Assembly: GCA_016794985.1 (NCBI GenBank) | Contig: JAEUIQ010000021.1 | Coordinates: 124,001 to 188,000 of the forward strand | Source of the DNA: Planctomycetaceae bacterium | GTDB taxonomy: Bacteria; Planctomycetota; Planctomycetia; Pirellulales; Pirellulaceae | Direction of reading: 5' to 3' | Length of the DNA: 64,000 bases | Part shown: positions 26,149-35,815 of the stretch, piece after piece | Layout: every line of letters starts with the position of its first letter | How positions within the stretch are numbered: position 1 is the first letter of the stretch | Made by a program: the position numbers and the translations under genes | The notes under the pieces: model-generated | The model's database searches: none | What the model saw: the letters and a program-made list of their open reading frames with translations, nothing else | What the model was told of the DNA's origin: nothing

Positions 26149-26164
26149 ATTTTCTCAGAAAATG
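26148..26164 (-). repeat. Hairpin abutting the 5' end of tRNA-His
   Basis: CATTTTC and GAAAATG form a perfect 7-bp stem with a 3-nt loop. The hairpin reaches the encoded G-1 of tRNA-His in the precursor transcript, so it may affect 5' processing. Confidence 0.4.
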
Positions 26165-26535
26165 CCCTGCCTTTGGCTCACCAGTTTAGCTTCGCCAACC
26201 CGGCGTGGGAAGGGTGCCTCGAAATAGCCAAAAACAAACGCCGACCCGTAGTCGTGGATCGCTCCGCGCTCCAATTTTTTCGCGTCAAGCATTTCCAAAC
26301 GGTAATCTCCGCGAGGTGAACGAATCGAGCCAGGGCCTGCACCATGCCATGGAAGCCGAAGCCAAGCAACGCAGCGTCTGGGGCATCGGCGTTTGCGAGG
26401 GCGTTTGCGTTTGCGACTGCCGACCGTCTTGGGTTTGTTCGGTTCGGGCGTCAGGCCGCCTGTTTTAACTCGCTGTCAGCGACCGCCAAGGCTGGCAACG
26501 CTTCGGTGCGCGTCAGGCAATGACTGACGGTCAGC
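26165..26535. other. Intergenic region between tRNA-His and the Rpn-type gene
   Basis: About 370 bp without a supported gene. It holds short GTTTGCG reiterations (about 26388-26415) and a 6-bp hairpin CGTCAG/CTGACG (26511-26529). The tRNA-His promoter should lie here on the minus strand, but no clear pair is seen. Confidence 0.35.
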
Positions 26536-26564
26536 CGCTTTCCCAAAATTCCCATCGCTATAAT
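26536..26564 (+). promoter_or_regulatory. Probable promoter of the Rpn-type gene
   Basis: A perfect TATAAT at 26559-26564 with a poor -35 (CGCTTT, 17-bp spacing). Transcription would start near 26571, upstream of ATG 26608 and downstream of the longer reading frame start at 26563, supporting the shorter protein. Confidence 0.45.
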
Positions 26565-26607
26565 GAATCAAGTTTGGCGTTCTCGGCCAATTGCGAATGG
26601 AGGTAGC

Positions 26608-27621
26608 ATGTCCATCGTTGATGATCACGATAGTCCCTGGAAAGAAGCCCTGCGGCTTTACTTTGAAGAGTTCTTGGCACTGCTGTTTCCCGATATCCAT
26701 AACCAAATTGATTGGTTGGTGCCGCCGGAGTTTCTGGACCACGAACTCCAACAGGTCACCCACGATGGCGAAACCGGGAGGCGTTATGCTGACAAACTAG
26801 CCAAAGTGCGAACTCGACAAGGAGACGAACGCTGGGTTTTAATGCACGTCGAAATCCAAGGGTACTCGGACGCGGCTTTTGCGGAACGTGTGTATCTGAT
26901 CAACAGCCGCTTGTTTGACCGTTATCGCGAAGAGACCGTCAGTCTGGTCGTTTTGACGGACGCCAGCCCTTCGTTCTGCCCGGAGAAGTACTCGCGTGGG
27001 CTGTGGGGCTGCCAATTGGAGTTCCAATTCCCAATCCAAAAATTAATTGGCTGGGAAGCGCGCTGGGACGAACTAGCCCAAAGCCGCAACCCATTTGCTT
27101 TGGTCGTTATGGCTCAGCTTCGCGCCCAAACAGCCAAAAAAGGCGAAGAACGCAAGCAATGGAAAAAACTTTTGATTCAGTCCATGTATGAACATGGATT
27201 TTCCCGAACGAATATCTTAGAATTATTCAGATTGATCGACTGGTTTTTGCAACTACCCCGAGAGTTGGAACAAGCATTCCTTCGGGAGCACAAACTGTAC
27301 GAGGATTCCAAACAAATGCCATACATCAGCAGTGCGGAACGATTCGGTATCGAACAGGGTATCGAACAGGGTATCGAACAGGGCATCGGTCTAGGTATCG
27401 AACAGGGTATCGGTCTAGGCATCGAGCAGGGCATCGAACAGGGCATCGAACAGGGGGTCATTCGCGGCGAACGAATCTTACTGGTTCGTCAGTTAACCAA
27501 GAAGTTCGGCCCATTGGACGCGGCGACCGTCCAAAAACTGGAGGCCGCCATGGAGACCGACATTCTTAAATGGTCCGAGAACATCCTCGACGCGACTAAA
27601 TTATCGGAAGTCTTCGCCTGA
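26608..27621 (+). CDS. Rpn/PD-(D/E)XK-family nuclease-like protein with (GIEQ)n repeats
   Basis: A 337-residue protein of the Rpn recombination-promoting nuclease / putative transposase family. The nuclease core has RYADKL (Asp62), then LMHVEIQGY (Glu82, Gln84), matching the D...ExQ active site, followed by FAERVYLINSRLFDRY. Residues 247-282 are nine tandem GIEQ/GIGL units. The C-terminus (RILLVRQLTKKFGPLD...) resembles the DUF4351-type tail. ATG 26608 has GGAGG 4 nt upstream. Rpn proteins are thought to be mobile or to aid DNA exchange. It stands alone between tRNA-His and the HEAT-type gene. Confidence 0.87.
   Translation: MSIVDDHDSPWKEALRLYFEEFLALLFPDIHNQIDWLVPPEFLDHELQQVTHDGETGRRYADKLAKVRTRQGDERWVLMHVEIQGYSDAAFAERVYLINSRLFDRYREETVSLVVLTDASPSFCPEKYSRGLWGCQLEFQFPIQKLIGWEARWDELAQSRNPFALVVMAQLRAQTAKKGEERKQWKKLLIQSMYEHGFSRTNILELFRLIDWFLQLPRELEQAFLREHKLYEDSKQMPYISSAERFGIEQGIEQGIEQGIGLGIEQGIGLGIEQGIEQGIEQGVIRGERILLVRQLTKKFGPLDAATVQKLEAAMETDILKWSENILDATKLSEVFA
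27346..27453 (+). repeat. 12-bp tandem repeat (nine units) inside the Rpn-type gene
   Basis: Nine in-frame 12-bp units based on GGTATCGAACAG, with variants GGCATCGAACAG, GGCATCGAGCAG, GGTATCGGTCTA and GGCATCGGTCTA. Changes are mostly synonymous or replace EQ by GL. Such an array can expand or contract by slippage. Confidence 0.93.
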
Positions 27622-27911
27622 CAGCCGGCACGCGAAGAGAAGTGCCGAACAGGATGCCCTGGGGATTGACCTACCGAAGGTGAGTCGATCATTTACTCCG
27701 ATATGAAGGTAGAGCCGGGTCAGAAGCAGCCGCGAGACCGCTATCGAAACAACAGCAGCATCATTACTCGCGGGTCCTTTCACGATCAATGACGGACACT
27801 CGATTTATTGTGGAACGTGCTGTTTCCTCGCAGGCGTAGTATGGCAATCGATCGATCGCTCCGTAGCCCAAAGTTGCCTTCTCGAGCGTGCCCTGGCGCG
27901 CAGCTCGGCAA

Positions 27912-29591
27912 CTACATTTCGTTCACCTCGGGCTCGTTCCCATAGCCCTTCGCATTGAACTGGCCAAGCAACGTTCGTCCCACCCAAAAGTACCAAGCCA
28001 ATTCGGCGCTAAGGCATTGGAAGCCGCCGTCGTCCGGCAGCCATAATGGACCATTCGGACCTGCAATCGACCAACCGAGGACCTCTCCGCGGCGCGCTCG
28101 TGCCACCAAGATCCACTCGTCGAAGAAATGGCCCAACAGTTCAGGAGCAACATCCTCCAAGCCTTGATCCGACAAGCGGCGTTGCAACCGTCCCAAAGTA
28201 CCGGCTTGCTGTGGGCCAAATTGGGCGGCGCTGATCGCAAAGATCTCGGCATGCGAGACATGCCATCCCGCAAAGACCGAATAGAGGTCGTCCACCGACA
28301 AATCCGTCAACACCGCCGAAAAGCTGTGCGTCACCGGTCCCACAATTCCTACATTGCGATAAGGATTCTCAGTAAATGGATACTCGAACTCGAACAAGAA
28401 GCACTCGACCGCCGAGTCGTATCCCGGCCAACACAGGAGTCTCTGGTCCAGCAACAGCGTTGAGCGGGGGGCTAAGCCCAAATTTTGAGGATGCGCCAAG
28501 CTCAAAACCAACTGACTCTCCGCGGCCGCGCTCTTTGTCTTGAATTCGGGATCCACTTGGTCTAGCAACCCGAGGGGTTGACAGTAAGCCAAAGCTCGGC
28601 GGCGAACCAACGGCTCGGCTGCCAGCGAGACCAATCGCTCGGCTCCCGTTTTTTCGCCCAAAGTCGCTAAAGCGTATGCTGCCTCGACTTGGACGCGTCG
28701 GTGACGAAGTTCTAGACAAGGGTAGAGTTTCCCGACCATGCCCGCATCTCCGTGCAAGGCCAAGAAATCACACAACGCGCTGATCAAGCCCACGGAGTCA
28801 TTGATCACGCGACTTACTTGCTCCGGCGCGATCCCGGCGGCCAAAGGCGCCGCCTCCACCCGCATCAACTGCTGGGTCACATTCGCTAACAACTGAGATA
28901 ATGGTTGCAAACGCGAACTCGCCGGATGGGGCCGCACGCCCTGTTCCCGATACAGGAAATTGGATAGATCCAGAATGGCGGTTGCCAATCCCAAGTCGGA
29001 AATTGCTTCCAGCAAATCCGGGAACAATGCCGACACCACCGAGTCCGAGCGACGAAACAAAGGTGCAAAAATCTCGCGGACGCCGGCATCGTGGCGTGGC
29101 GGATCTTCCTTGAGCAACTTCGTCCAAAGCTGTAAACACTCTTGATTTCCAGTTGCCAACCACGCCAACAATTGGCAGCGATTGCGATCGTCTGCCGACC
29201 AGTTCTTGTACAAATGTTCCAAACGGTCGAGAACCTGAACCCATGGTTTTTGCTGCGAGCCGCTCGCACGAGCTGGCCAATCGACAGCGGTTCGAACCCA
29301 CGCCGACAAAAGGCTTTCCCGCTTCCTCGACCTCCAATCGAAATCCGCTAGGTTGGAGTCCGGGTCACTCGGGTGGTTCGAATCCCTCTCCATCAACAGC
29401 CCCAAAACTTCGTTGGCCACGTCCACGGGAGGAAGCCGAACCATCGCCGGTTCGATCACGCGAAGAGCTGGGATATCTGCTTCAACGAATTGAGGTGGGG
29501 TTCGCCACCAGTGACCCAAAGATTCGCGAAATTGTTCGACGTCCAAAACAAAATTCCAGTTCGATCTTATGCCCGCTAGACCCAGACACAA
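27912..29591 (-). CDS. HEAT-repeat-like protein of unknown function
   Basis: A 559-residue, largely alpha-helical protein. The middle (about residues 150-350) reads like HEAT or armadillo helices, for example LELRHRRVQVEAAYALATLGEK. The last 200 residues appear mixed alpha/beta with LWLPDDGGFQCLS near the C-terminus. I do not recognise a named family. The start is uncertain: TTG 29591 begins the frame, while TTG 29546 (LDVEQFRESLGHWW) has GGAA 7 nt upstream. It is divergent from the DUF5658/prp operon. Confidence 0.7.
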   Translation of the reverse strand: MCLGLAGIRSNWNFVLDVEQFRESLGHWWRTPPQFVEADIPALRVIEPAMVRLPPVDVANEVLGLLMERDSNHPSDPDSNLADFDWRSRKRESLLSAWVRTAVDWPARASGSQQKPWVQVLDRLEHLYKNWSADDRNRCQLLAWLATGNQECLQLWTKLLKEDPPRHDAGVREIFAPLFRRSDSVVSALFPDLLEAISDLGLATAILDLSNFLYREQGVRPHPASSRLQPLSQLLANVTQQLMRVEAAPLAAGIAPEQVSRVINDSVGLISALCDFLALHGDAGMVGKLYPCLELRHRRVQVEAAYALATLGEKTGAERLVSLAAEPLVRRRALAYCQPLGLLDQVDPEFKTKSAAAESQLVLSLAHPQNLGLAPRSTLLLDQRLLCWPGYDSAVECFLFEFEYPFTENPYRNVGIVGPVTHSFSAVLTDLSVDDLYSVFAGWHVSHAEIFAISAAQFGPQQAGTLGRLQRRLSDQGLEDVAPELLGHFFDEWILVARARRGEVLGWSIAGPNGPLWLPDDGGFQCLSAELAWYFWVGRTLLGQFNAKGYGNEPEVNEM

Positions 29592-29783
29592 CGCGCTTCG
29601 TCGCAGCCAGGCGTTTCGAGTCCCAAAGGCGCGACAAAGATGTTATTATGCCCTTGCCGCAATAGGTGCGTCTAGGACCAGGATGACTGTTCGTTGGGGC
29701 TAAGGATGCACTTTCCCGGCGCGGATACGAAAGTCGCGGGCCTTCGACACCATGAAGAAAACTCGATCCGAACGGAGGCGAAC

Positions 29784-30152
29784 GTGGACCAAGAATCTGG
29801 GCAAGAGACGACCAAGACCGGTTTCCAACGACTATTCTTAGGGGAATTACCTCTGCAAAACGAGACGACTTGGTTTATCTTCGCCAATTGTCTCGACGTC
29901 TTCATGACGTACATCTTGATTCGCTTCGGGGCCATCGAGTCCAATCCGGTCGCGAACTATTTTCTCGAGCATTACGGCTTTGCCGTCATGATCTATTACA
30001 AAATGGGCATCGTCGCGTTTGTTTGCGTCGTTACCCAGCTCGTGGCCTTGAAAAATCTGCCGAAGGCGCGATGGTTGATGCGCCTCGGCATCTTGATCGT
30101 GGGGGTTGTCGTCGTGTACAGTGCGGCGCTGTTCGCGAGGCACTTTCTCTAG
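29784..30152 (+). CDS. DUF5658-like small membrane protein
   Basis: A 122-residue membrane protein with three hydrophobic segments. The first contains [21 protein letters not shown], the DUF5658-type pattern (Asp-x-x-x-T-Y then E-x-N-P), followed by [16 protein letters not shown] and [16 protein letters not shown]. The start is GTG 29784 with GGAGG five bases upstream; an ATG at 29694 would add a non-conserved leader. The stop lies 8 nt from prpB, so it is the first gene of the prp operon. Function is unknown. Confidence 0.8.
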   Translation: MDQESGQETTKTGFQRLFLGELPLQNETTWFIFANCLDVFMTYILIRFGAIESNPVANYFLEHYGFAVMIYYKMGIVAFVCVVTQLVALKNLPKARWLMRLGILIVGVVVVYSAALFARHFL

Positions 30153-30160
30153 GAGCCGAC

Positions 30161-31084
30161 ATGACCAACGGATCTGAATCCCACACCAGCCAAAACAGTT
30201 TCAATTCGACCAGCGCAGGTGCTCGGTTTCGGCAAGCGGTTGTGGAAGAAAGACCCCTGCAAGTGATGGGCGCCATCAACGCCTATTGTGCGATGATGGC
30301 GACTCAGGCTGGTTATCGCGCCATTTACCTTTCCGGCGCCGGTGTGGCGAACGCTTGTTTCGGATTGCCGGATTTGGGCATGACCTCTGCCACGGAAGTG
30401 GCCGAGGAAATACGGCGAATCACTTCGGTCACCCAGGTTCCGTTGTTGGTCGATGCCGATACCGGTTGGGGACATGCCTTTACAATTGCTCGCACGGTCC
30501 AGCAGTTTACTCGCGCTGGTGCCGCTGGTTTGCATTTGGAAGATCAACTCGGCGCCAAGCGGTGTGGGCATCGACCGAATAAAGCTTTGGCCTCGACCGA
30601 AGAAATGGTCGATCGAATCAAGGCTGCCGTCGATGCTCGAACCGATCAGCATTTCGTCATCATGGCACGGACCGATGCGATTGCCGAGTTGGGGGTCGAA
30701 CAAGCCATCGAGCGGGCGCAACATTATGCCGCAAATGGGGCTGATATGATCTTTGCTGAAGCCTTGCAATCCATCGAAGATGCGGCACGCTTCGCCCGCG
30801 AAGTACCAGTCCCGGTGCTTGCGAACATTACAGAGTTCGGCAAGACTCCATTGTGGTCGGTTGACGAATTGCGAAACGCGGGAATTCGTTTGGCGTTGTA
30901 CCCTTTGTCGGCCTTCCGCGCGATGAACCAAGCGGCAGCTCAAGTGTATTCAACGATTCGACAGCAGGGTAGTTCGAAGTCGCTCGTTGCGCAAATGCAA
31001 ACTCGTGATCAATTGTATCATCACTTGGGCTACCATGCGTTTGAACAAAAGCTTGATCAACTCTTTGCCAAGGAAAACCAATGA
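30161..31084 (+). CDS. prpB: Methylisocitrate lyase (PrpB)
   Basis: Cleaves 2-methylisocitrate to pyruvate and succinate, the last step of the methylcitrate cycle. The 307-residue protein has the isocitrate-lyase superfamily features: [11 protein letters not shown] (metal-binding Asp), [16 protein letters not shown] with the catalytic Cys in KRCGH, ARTDA and [16 protein letters not shown] lies 5 nt before ATG 30161. Its stop overlaps the prpC start (ATGA). Confidence 0.95.
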   Translation: MTNGSESHTSQNSFNSTSAGARFRQAVVEERPLQVMGAINAYCAMMATQAGYRAIYLSGAGVANACFGLPDLGMTSATEVAEEIRRITSVTQVPLLVDADTGWGHAFTIARTVQQFTRAGAAGLHLEDQLGAKRCGHRPNKALASTEEMVDRIKAAVDARTDQHFVIMARTDAIAELGVEQAIERAQHYAANGADMIFAEALQSIEDAARFAREVPVPVLANITEFGKTPLWSVDELRNAGIRLALYPLSAFRAMNQAAAQVYSTIRQQGSSKSLVAQMQTRDQLYHHLGYHAFEQKLDQLFAKENQ

Positions 31085-32217
31085 GCGATGCCAAGAAAAA
31101 GACCGGCGGATTGGCCGGCGTGACTGCTGGTGAAACCGCGATTGCAACCGTCGGAAAAGAAGGTGCTGGGCTTAATTACCGAGGCTATTCGATATTCGAT
31201 TTGGCAGAACAGGCCACGTTCGAGGAAGTTGCCTTTTTGCTCTTGGAAGGCTACTTACCGAACGCAGCCCAGTTAGCAGGATTCACTGAAAAGTTGGTGT
31301 CCCAGAGAGATTTACCGCTGGCCTTGAAGGCGACGCTTCGGAGTATTCCCGCCAGCACGCACCCGATGGACGTTCTTCGCACCGGTTGCTCGATGCTGGG
31401 TTGCTTGGAGACGGAACCGGCGCGACCGACTCCTGAGCAGGGGCGTGCCGCAGCGATTCGTCTGTTGGCTTGTTTCCCGGCGATGCTTTTGTATTGGTAC
31501 CGTTTCCATCGAGACGGAATTGAGATTGACCTCCAGGGACAACAGCGCAGCCTAGCCGGCTATTTCTTGGAACTATTGCACGGTCAGCAACCAAATCCGA
31601 CTCACGAACGAGCGATGGATGCTTCGCTGACTTTGTATGCTGAGCATGAATTTAATGCTTCCACGTTTGCGGCGCGGGTTTGCACGGCGACGCTCTCCGA
31701 CATGCACTCGGCAATCACCGCCGCGATTGGTACTTTGCGTGGGCCACTTCATGGTGGGGCCAACGAAGCCGCGATGGAGCTGATCGAGCGCTTTCAGAAT
31801 CCTGACGCAGCCGAGGCGGGAATCATGCAAGCGCTGGAAAAGAAAGAACTGATCATGGGGTTTGGTCACCGGGTCTACCGGGAATCTGATCCACGAAACG
31901 AAGTCATCAAGTTATGGGCCAAGAAGCTGTCCCTTGCGGCTGGCGACCAAGTGCTGTATCCGGTTTCCGAGCGGATCGAAGCGATCATGTGGCGAGAGAA
32001 GAAACTGTTCCCCAACTTGGACTTCTACAGCGCTTCCGCATACCACTTCATGGGGATTCCGACGCCGATGTTCACGCCGATTTTTGTGTGTTCCCGAATC
32101 ACGGGATGGGCAGCTCACGTGTTGGAACAGCGTGCTAACAATCGCCTGATTCGACCGGCAGCGGATTACATTGGGCCGGATCAGCAAACCTTTGTACCGC
32201 TTGCGGAACGCGTTTGA
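31081..32217 (+). CDS. prpC: 2-methylcitrate synthase (PrpC)
   Basis: Condenses propionyl-CoA with oxaloacetate. The 378-residue length and [21 protein letters not shown]-terminus are those of short bacterial citrate/methylcitrate synthases. Catalytic regions: [30 protein letters not shown] (active-site His) and [17 protein letters not shown]. The translational overlap with prpB and proximity to prpD support methylcitrate rather than citrate synthase. Confidence 0.95.
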   Translation: MSDAKKKTGGLAGVTAGETAIATVGKEGAGLNYRGYSIFDLAEQATFEEVAFLLLEGYLPNAAQLAGFTEKLVSQRDLPLALKATLRSIPASTHPMDVLRTGCSMLGCLETEPARPTPEQGRAAAIRLLACFPAMLLYWYRFHRDGIEIDLQGQQRSLAGYFLELLHGQQPNPTHERAMDASLTLYAEHEFNASTFAARVCTATLSDMHSAITAAIGTLRGPLHGGANEAAMELIERFQNPDAAEAGIMQALEKKELIMGFGHRVYRESDPRNEVIKLWAKKLSLAAGDQVLYPVSERIEAIMWREKKLFPNLDFYSASAYHFMGIPTPMFTPIFVCSRITGWAAHVLEQRANNRLIRPAADYIGPDQQTFVPLAERV

Positions 32218-32412
32218 ACCCAATACCGTTTAATTAACAGCGGGCAGATACCGCGTGCCGTACGTCAGGACTCGAAAACGAGTGCGTTTGGATGATGGTT
32301 GCATCTAGAATGTGCTGTCGCTTGTGCTGACTTGATCGGTAATTCGGTGAACCCACAGCGTCTGTAGTAAACTCGGACCTTTGTCAAACACGCCACTGGA
32401 CTTGAAGATTTC

Positions 32413-33849
32413 ATGAGTGCTTCGACCTATTCCGTCTCGGCCCAGACCGATGCCTTGCTGACCGAGATCATTGACTACGTTTACGGTCCACCGATCACTA
32501 GCGAATTGGCTTGGGACACGGCCCGTTGGTGTTTGATGGATTCGCTGGGCTGTGCGATGATGGCACTGAAGTTTCCCGCATGCACAAAGTTGTTGGGCCC
32601 GGTCGTGCCGGGAGCATCGCTGAACCCGGGGGCCCGTGTGCCGGGCACCAGTTTTAGTTTGGAACCCGTGATGGCAGCCTTTAACATTGGTGCCATGGTT
32701 CGATGGTTGGATTACAACGACACTTGGCTTGCTGCCGAATGGGGGCATCCCTCCGACAATCTTGGTGCCATCCTGGCGTGCGCCGATTATCAGGCCAGCC
32801 ATGGTCAAGCGGAATTGACCGTTGAAGCCATTTTGGATGCCATGATTCGGGCTCATGAAATTCAAGGTATTCTCGCGATCAATAACGGCTTCAATCGCGT
32901 CGGTTTGGACCATGTTTTGTTGGTTCGCATCGCCTCGACTGCCGTCGCCGCAAAGTTGTTGGGATGTACTCGTCAACAAGCACTGAACGCTCTGAGCTTG
33001 GCTTGGATTGATGGCGGAGCCTTGCGGACCTATCGCCACGCGCCTAGTACGGGATCTCGGAAGAGCTGGGCGGCCGGTGATGCTACGAGCCGCGCGGTGC
33101 GATTGGCTTTGATCGCTAAGACCGGCGAAATGGGCTATCCACTGGCGCTGTCGTCACCGAAATGGGGCTTCCAAGATGTGCTGTTCCGAGGTCAACCGGT
33201 CACTTTGGCCCGACCATTGGAGTCCTACGTGATGGAGCACGTGTTGTTCAAGATATCGTTTCCCGCCGAGTTTCATGCGCAAACAGCGGTAGAAGCGGCA
33301 CTGGCTTTGCATCCACAAGTGGCCGCCCGACTACAGGAAATTGAACGAATTGAAATCGAGACCCAAGAGCCTGGCGTACGAATCATTGACAAACGTGGCC
33401 CGCTGAATAATCCGGCCGACCGAGATCACTGTTTGCAATACATGATTGCTGTTCCGCTGATTTTTGGTCGGTTGGTCGCGGAAGACTACGAAGACTCGGT
33501 CGCTAACGATCCTCGCATTGATGCCCTCCGAGCCAAAATGTCGGTTCGCGAGAACGAAGCCTTTTCTCGCGACTACTACGATTTGGAATTGCGGTCGATT
33601 CCAAACAGCATTCAAGTATTCTTCAACGATGGAACGGCGACTGAACGAGTCGAGGTTCATTTCCCAGTGGGGCATCGACGTCGGCGTGCTGAAGGCCTGC
33701 CCCTCATGCAGCAAAAGTATGAAGCGGCAATCGAACGGCACTTCAGCGCTGCCCAGGCCGCGACGCTGTCTCGACAATTCAATGATCTTGCAGCGCTGCG
33801 AAAAATGAACGTACGACAGTTTCTTGACCAATGGGTTGTGCAATCGTAG
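32413..33849 (+). CDS. prpD: 2-methylcitrate dehydratase (PrpD, MmgE/PrpD family)
   Basis: Dehydrates 2-methylcitrate to 2-methyl-cis-aconitate. The 478-residue protein has the MmgE/PrpD pattern: CLMDSLGCAMMALKFPAC, FNIGAMVRWLDYNDTW followed by GHPSDNLGAILA, and SRKSWAAGDATSRAVRLAL. It lies 195 bp after prpC. No aconitase or regulator (prpR) is in the window. Together with prpB and prpC it gives a nearly complete methylcitrate cycle. Confidence 0.94.
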   Translation: MSASTYSVSAQTDALLTEIIDYVYGPPITSELAWDTARWCLMDSLGCAMMALKFPACTKLLGPVVPGASLNPGARVPGTSFSLEPVMAAFNIGAMVRWLDYNDTWLAAEWGHPSDNLGAILACADYQASHGQAELTVEAILDAMIRAHEIQGILAINNGFNRVGLDHVLLVRIASTAVAAKLLGCTRQQALNALSLAWIDGGALRTYRHAPSTGSRKSWAAGDATSRAVRLALIAKTGEMGYPLALSSPKWGFQDVLFRGQPVTLARPLESYVMEHVLFKISFPAEFHAQTAVEAALALHPQVAARLQEIERIEIETQEPGVRIIDKRGPLNNPADRDHCLQYMIAVPLIFGRLVAEDYEDSVANDPRIDALRAKMSVRENEAFSRDYYDLELRSIPNSIQVFFNDGTATERVEVHFPVGHRRRRAEGLPLMQQKYEAAIERHFSAAQAATLSRQFNDLAALRKMNVRQFLDQWVVQS

Positions 33850-34315
33850 CGGTCCGCCAATTACTGTCGGCCCGTTGAGAACGAGATGTTGGTCGTCGCC
33901 GCCGTGCCGAAGTCCCCGGGCCGGGACGAAATCATGGTTGCCGTCGGGCCAATTGACGAGGAAGCAATTCGGTCCGAACGAGAATTCGCCATTGGCGGAG
34001 AACGCGTCTTAAATCCAGGGCTTTTGCTGGACACACCAGCGCCAGAAATGCCAGAAACGTTTCGTTGCCTGGTAACTGGATTGATTGCGATTTGATCGTT
34101 TATCAATAGACGGACGTTGCCAACGATACCCTGTGGGAAGCGTTGCGCACGCCTGGCTACTCGTGCCGCACCTGCAACGGGAGTTCATCTTGTCACGCAG
34201 CCCTTATGGTTAGCTAGGTGACCGGCGGCTGAATATGTAGCCTGCACCGAAAACAATGATCTCGCAAAATGCAACGCCAGAGGATTCGTGAAGCCAAGTT
34301 ACTTAACGGCGTCGA
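33850..34315. other. Intergenic region between prpD and the PDZ-hydrolase gene
   Basis: About 465 bp between convergent genes. Frames on both strands (for example 33886-34095 plus) look open but have no start signal or recognisable product. On the minus strand the part near 33860-33965 reads WPDG...NGPT and resembles a segment at 54738-54840. It may be a decayed gene or a dispersed element. Confidence 0.3.
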
Positions 34316-35710
34316 TCAACGGGAGTCTTTCGCCGGCGTATTCTTCTCGTCCATGACTTCTTTGATCCATGATTTCATCAACCTAGCAAACTCTAAATTG
34401 TACTCGCCCTTCTGACCACTTTGGAGGCTTGCTTGCTCCGTAGCGTGCTTGAAGAACAAGTGGTCCGATTCTGGCAGCGTCAAACTCCGGCCGGTTCCAG
34501 GCTTTGCTCGGTTGACGATGTCGGCGATCAATTGGTGATCAACCTGATACGTGACATAGTCGCTGGCGCCCCGCACGGCCAAAACATGGGCTTTACAACG
34601 CGACCAATACGCCGGCATGTTCTCGCGGCCCAATTGTCGCCAAAATTCCAATGACTTGCCGTTAAACATTCCGTTCGGAAACAAGGCTTGGGTCAAGGGT
34701 GCCAGTTCTGGATAGGACGTCAGGACTTCATCAATCGTCTTGTTTTCCAAAAACACCATCGCTAAGACTTTTGAACCGGCCCGGACGCGTTCATCGGTAT
34801 TCTCATAGGAATCTCCCGCTACCAAACCTTGATATCGCAAGGTGTCCAGAAGGTACTCGTACCAGGTTCGAGCGGCAGCCCCGTAAACGGCAATCCCGCG
34901 AACTTGACTTTCGGCAGCGATCATTGGGCCAAAGGCTCCTCCCATGCTATGACCGAAGATAAAGATATTGTTGGTATCGACGTCTTCGCGCTCTTTCAAT
35001 TGCTTCAGCGTTTGACGATAGATATCCAACTCGGTCAAGTAATCAAGCTCTGCAAACGGACCACCCTCGCTGTCGCCAACACCGGGCTTCTCAACTCGAA
35101 TCGTCACGAAATCAGAATTAGCAAATTCGTACAACAGCGGCCCGTTTAGCGAGTTGACATCGCCCTTTGAACCCTCAAGCACAAAATCATAAGAAACAGG
35201 CGAAAAGCCCTGGATAAACATGAAGCCGGGGAACTTCCCTTCTTTCCGCGGCCGAGTGATGATGGTTCGCATACGTTGGCCATTGCTCATCACATGACTG
35301 TAAATGACCTCGTAATTGTTATTGCCGGGATCGCGAGATTTTTCGACGGCTATGCCGGTCAATTCTAGCTGTTCGCGCTCGCGACTTACGGTCAATGTGA
35401 ATTTTTCCCCGGCTCGTAGTTCGTTGGCTTGGGCCGCAATATTCCCAAAAGCGATCGCTTTCCCATTCAAAGCCAATAAGATGTCGCCCTCGCGCACACC
35501 AGCATTGGCCGCTGATTTGTCCGGAAGTATCTCGCTGGCCACGGCTCCCATATCGGGCATCAACTCGAGCTCGTTGGCAAGCGTGGACGGCACACGCGCT
35601 AACCGAAGCCCGAGAACGGCCCGACGCGGCAACGAATCGTCGGCATGAACTGTCAACGCTAGTCCACTTGCCAATAACAACACTGCTAACTTGCAAAACA
35701 GTCGGTTCAT
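34316..35710 (-). CDS. Secreted PDZ domain-alpha/beta hydrolase fusion
   Basis: A 464-residue exported protein. A signal peptide (LFCKLAVLLLASGLALTVHA) is followed by a PDZ domain (about residues 30-115, with GAVASEILPDKSAANAG and VREGDILLALNG) and an alpha/beta hydrolase domain. The nucleophile elbow is FGHSMGGAFG. An oxyanion region (FIQGFSP) and a late SDHLFF bearing the likely catalytic His are visible. The domain is peptidase- or esterase-like; substrate unknown. ATG 35710 is chosen over 35725. It is the last gene of the PadR-led operon. Confidence 0.85.
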   Translation of the reverse strand: MNRLFCKLAVLLLASGLALTVHADDSLPRRAVLGLRLARVPSTLANELELMPDMGAVASEILPDKSAANAGVREGDILLALNGKAIAFGNIAAQANELRAGEKFTLTVSREREQLELTGIAVEKSRDPGNNNYEVIYSHVMSNGQRMRTIITRPRKEGKFPGFMFIQGFSPVSYDFVLEGSKGDVNSLNGPLLYEFANSDFVTIRVEKPGVGDSEGGPFAELDYLTELDIYRQTLKQLKEREDVDTNNIFIFGHSMGGAFGPMIAAESQVRGIAVYGAAARTWYEYLLDTLRYQGLVAGDSYENTDERVRAGSKVLAMVFLENKTIDEVLTSYPELAPLTQALFPNGMFNGKSLEFWRQLGRENMPAYWSRCKAHVLAVRGASDYVTYQVDHQLIADIVNRAKPGTGRSLTLPESDHLFFKHATEQASLQSGQKGEYNLEFARLMKSWIKEVMDEKNTPAKDSR

Positions 35711-35815
35711 TAAGGTTGTTCTCAACTATACTTCTCAAAAATGGATCACGCTTCGAAGCGCCAGCAGATTCGTCTGCCGTGTCTCGACTTTTGAAACTCG
35801 CAACTTCAGGCTTCG

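Noticed and set aside
27346-27453. Short direct repeats considered as CRISPR
   Set aside because: Units are 12 bp, contiguous, in frame and lie within a gene; there are no spacers.
33886-34095. 69-residue plus-strand frame after prpD
   Set aside because: No ribosome binding site, no recognised family, and open frames on the opposite strand too; likely a non-coding GC-rich segment.
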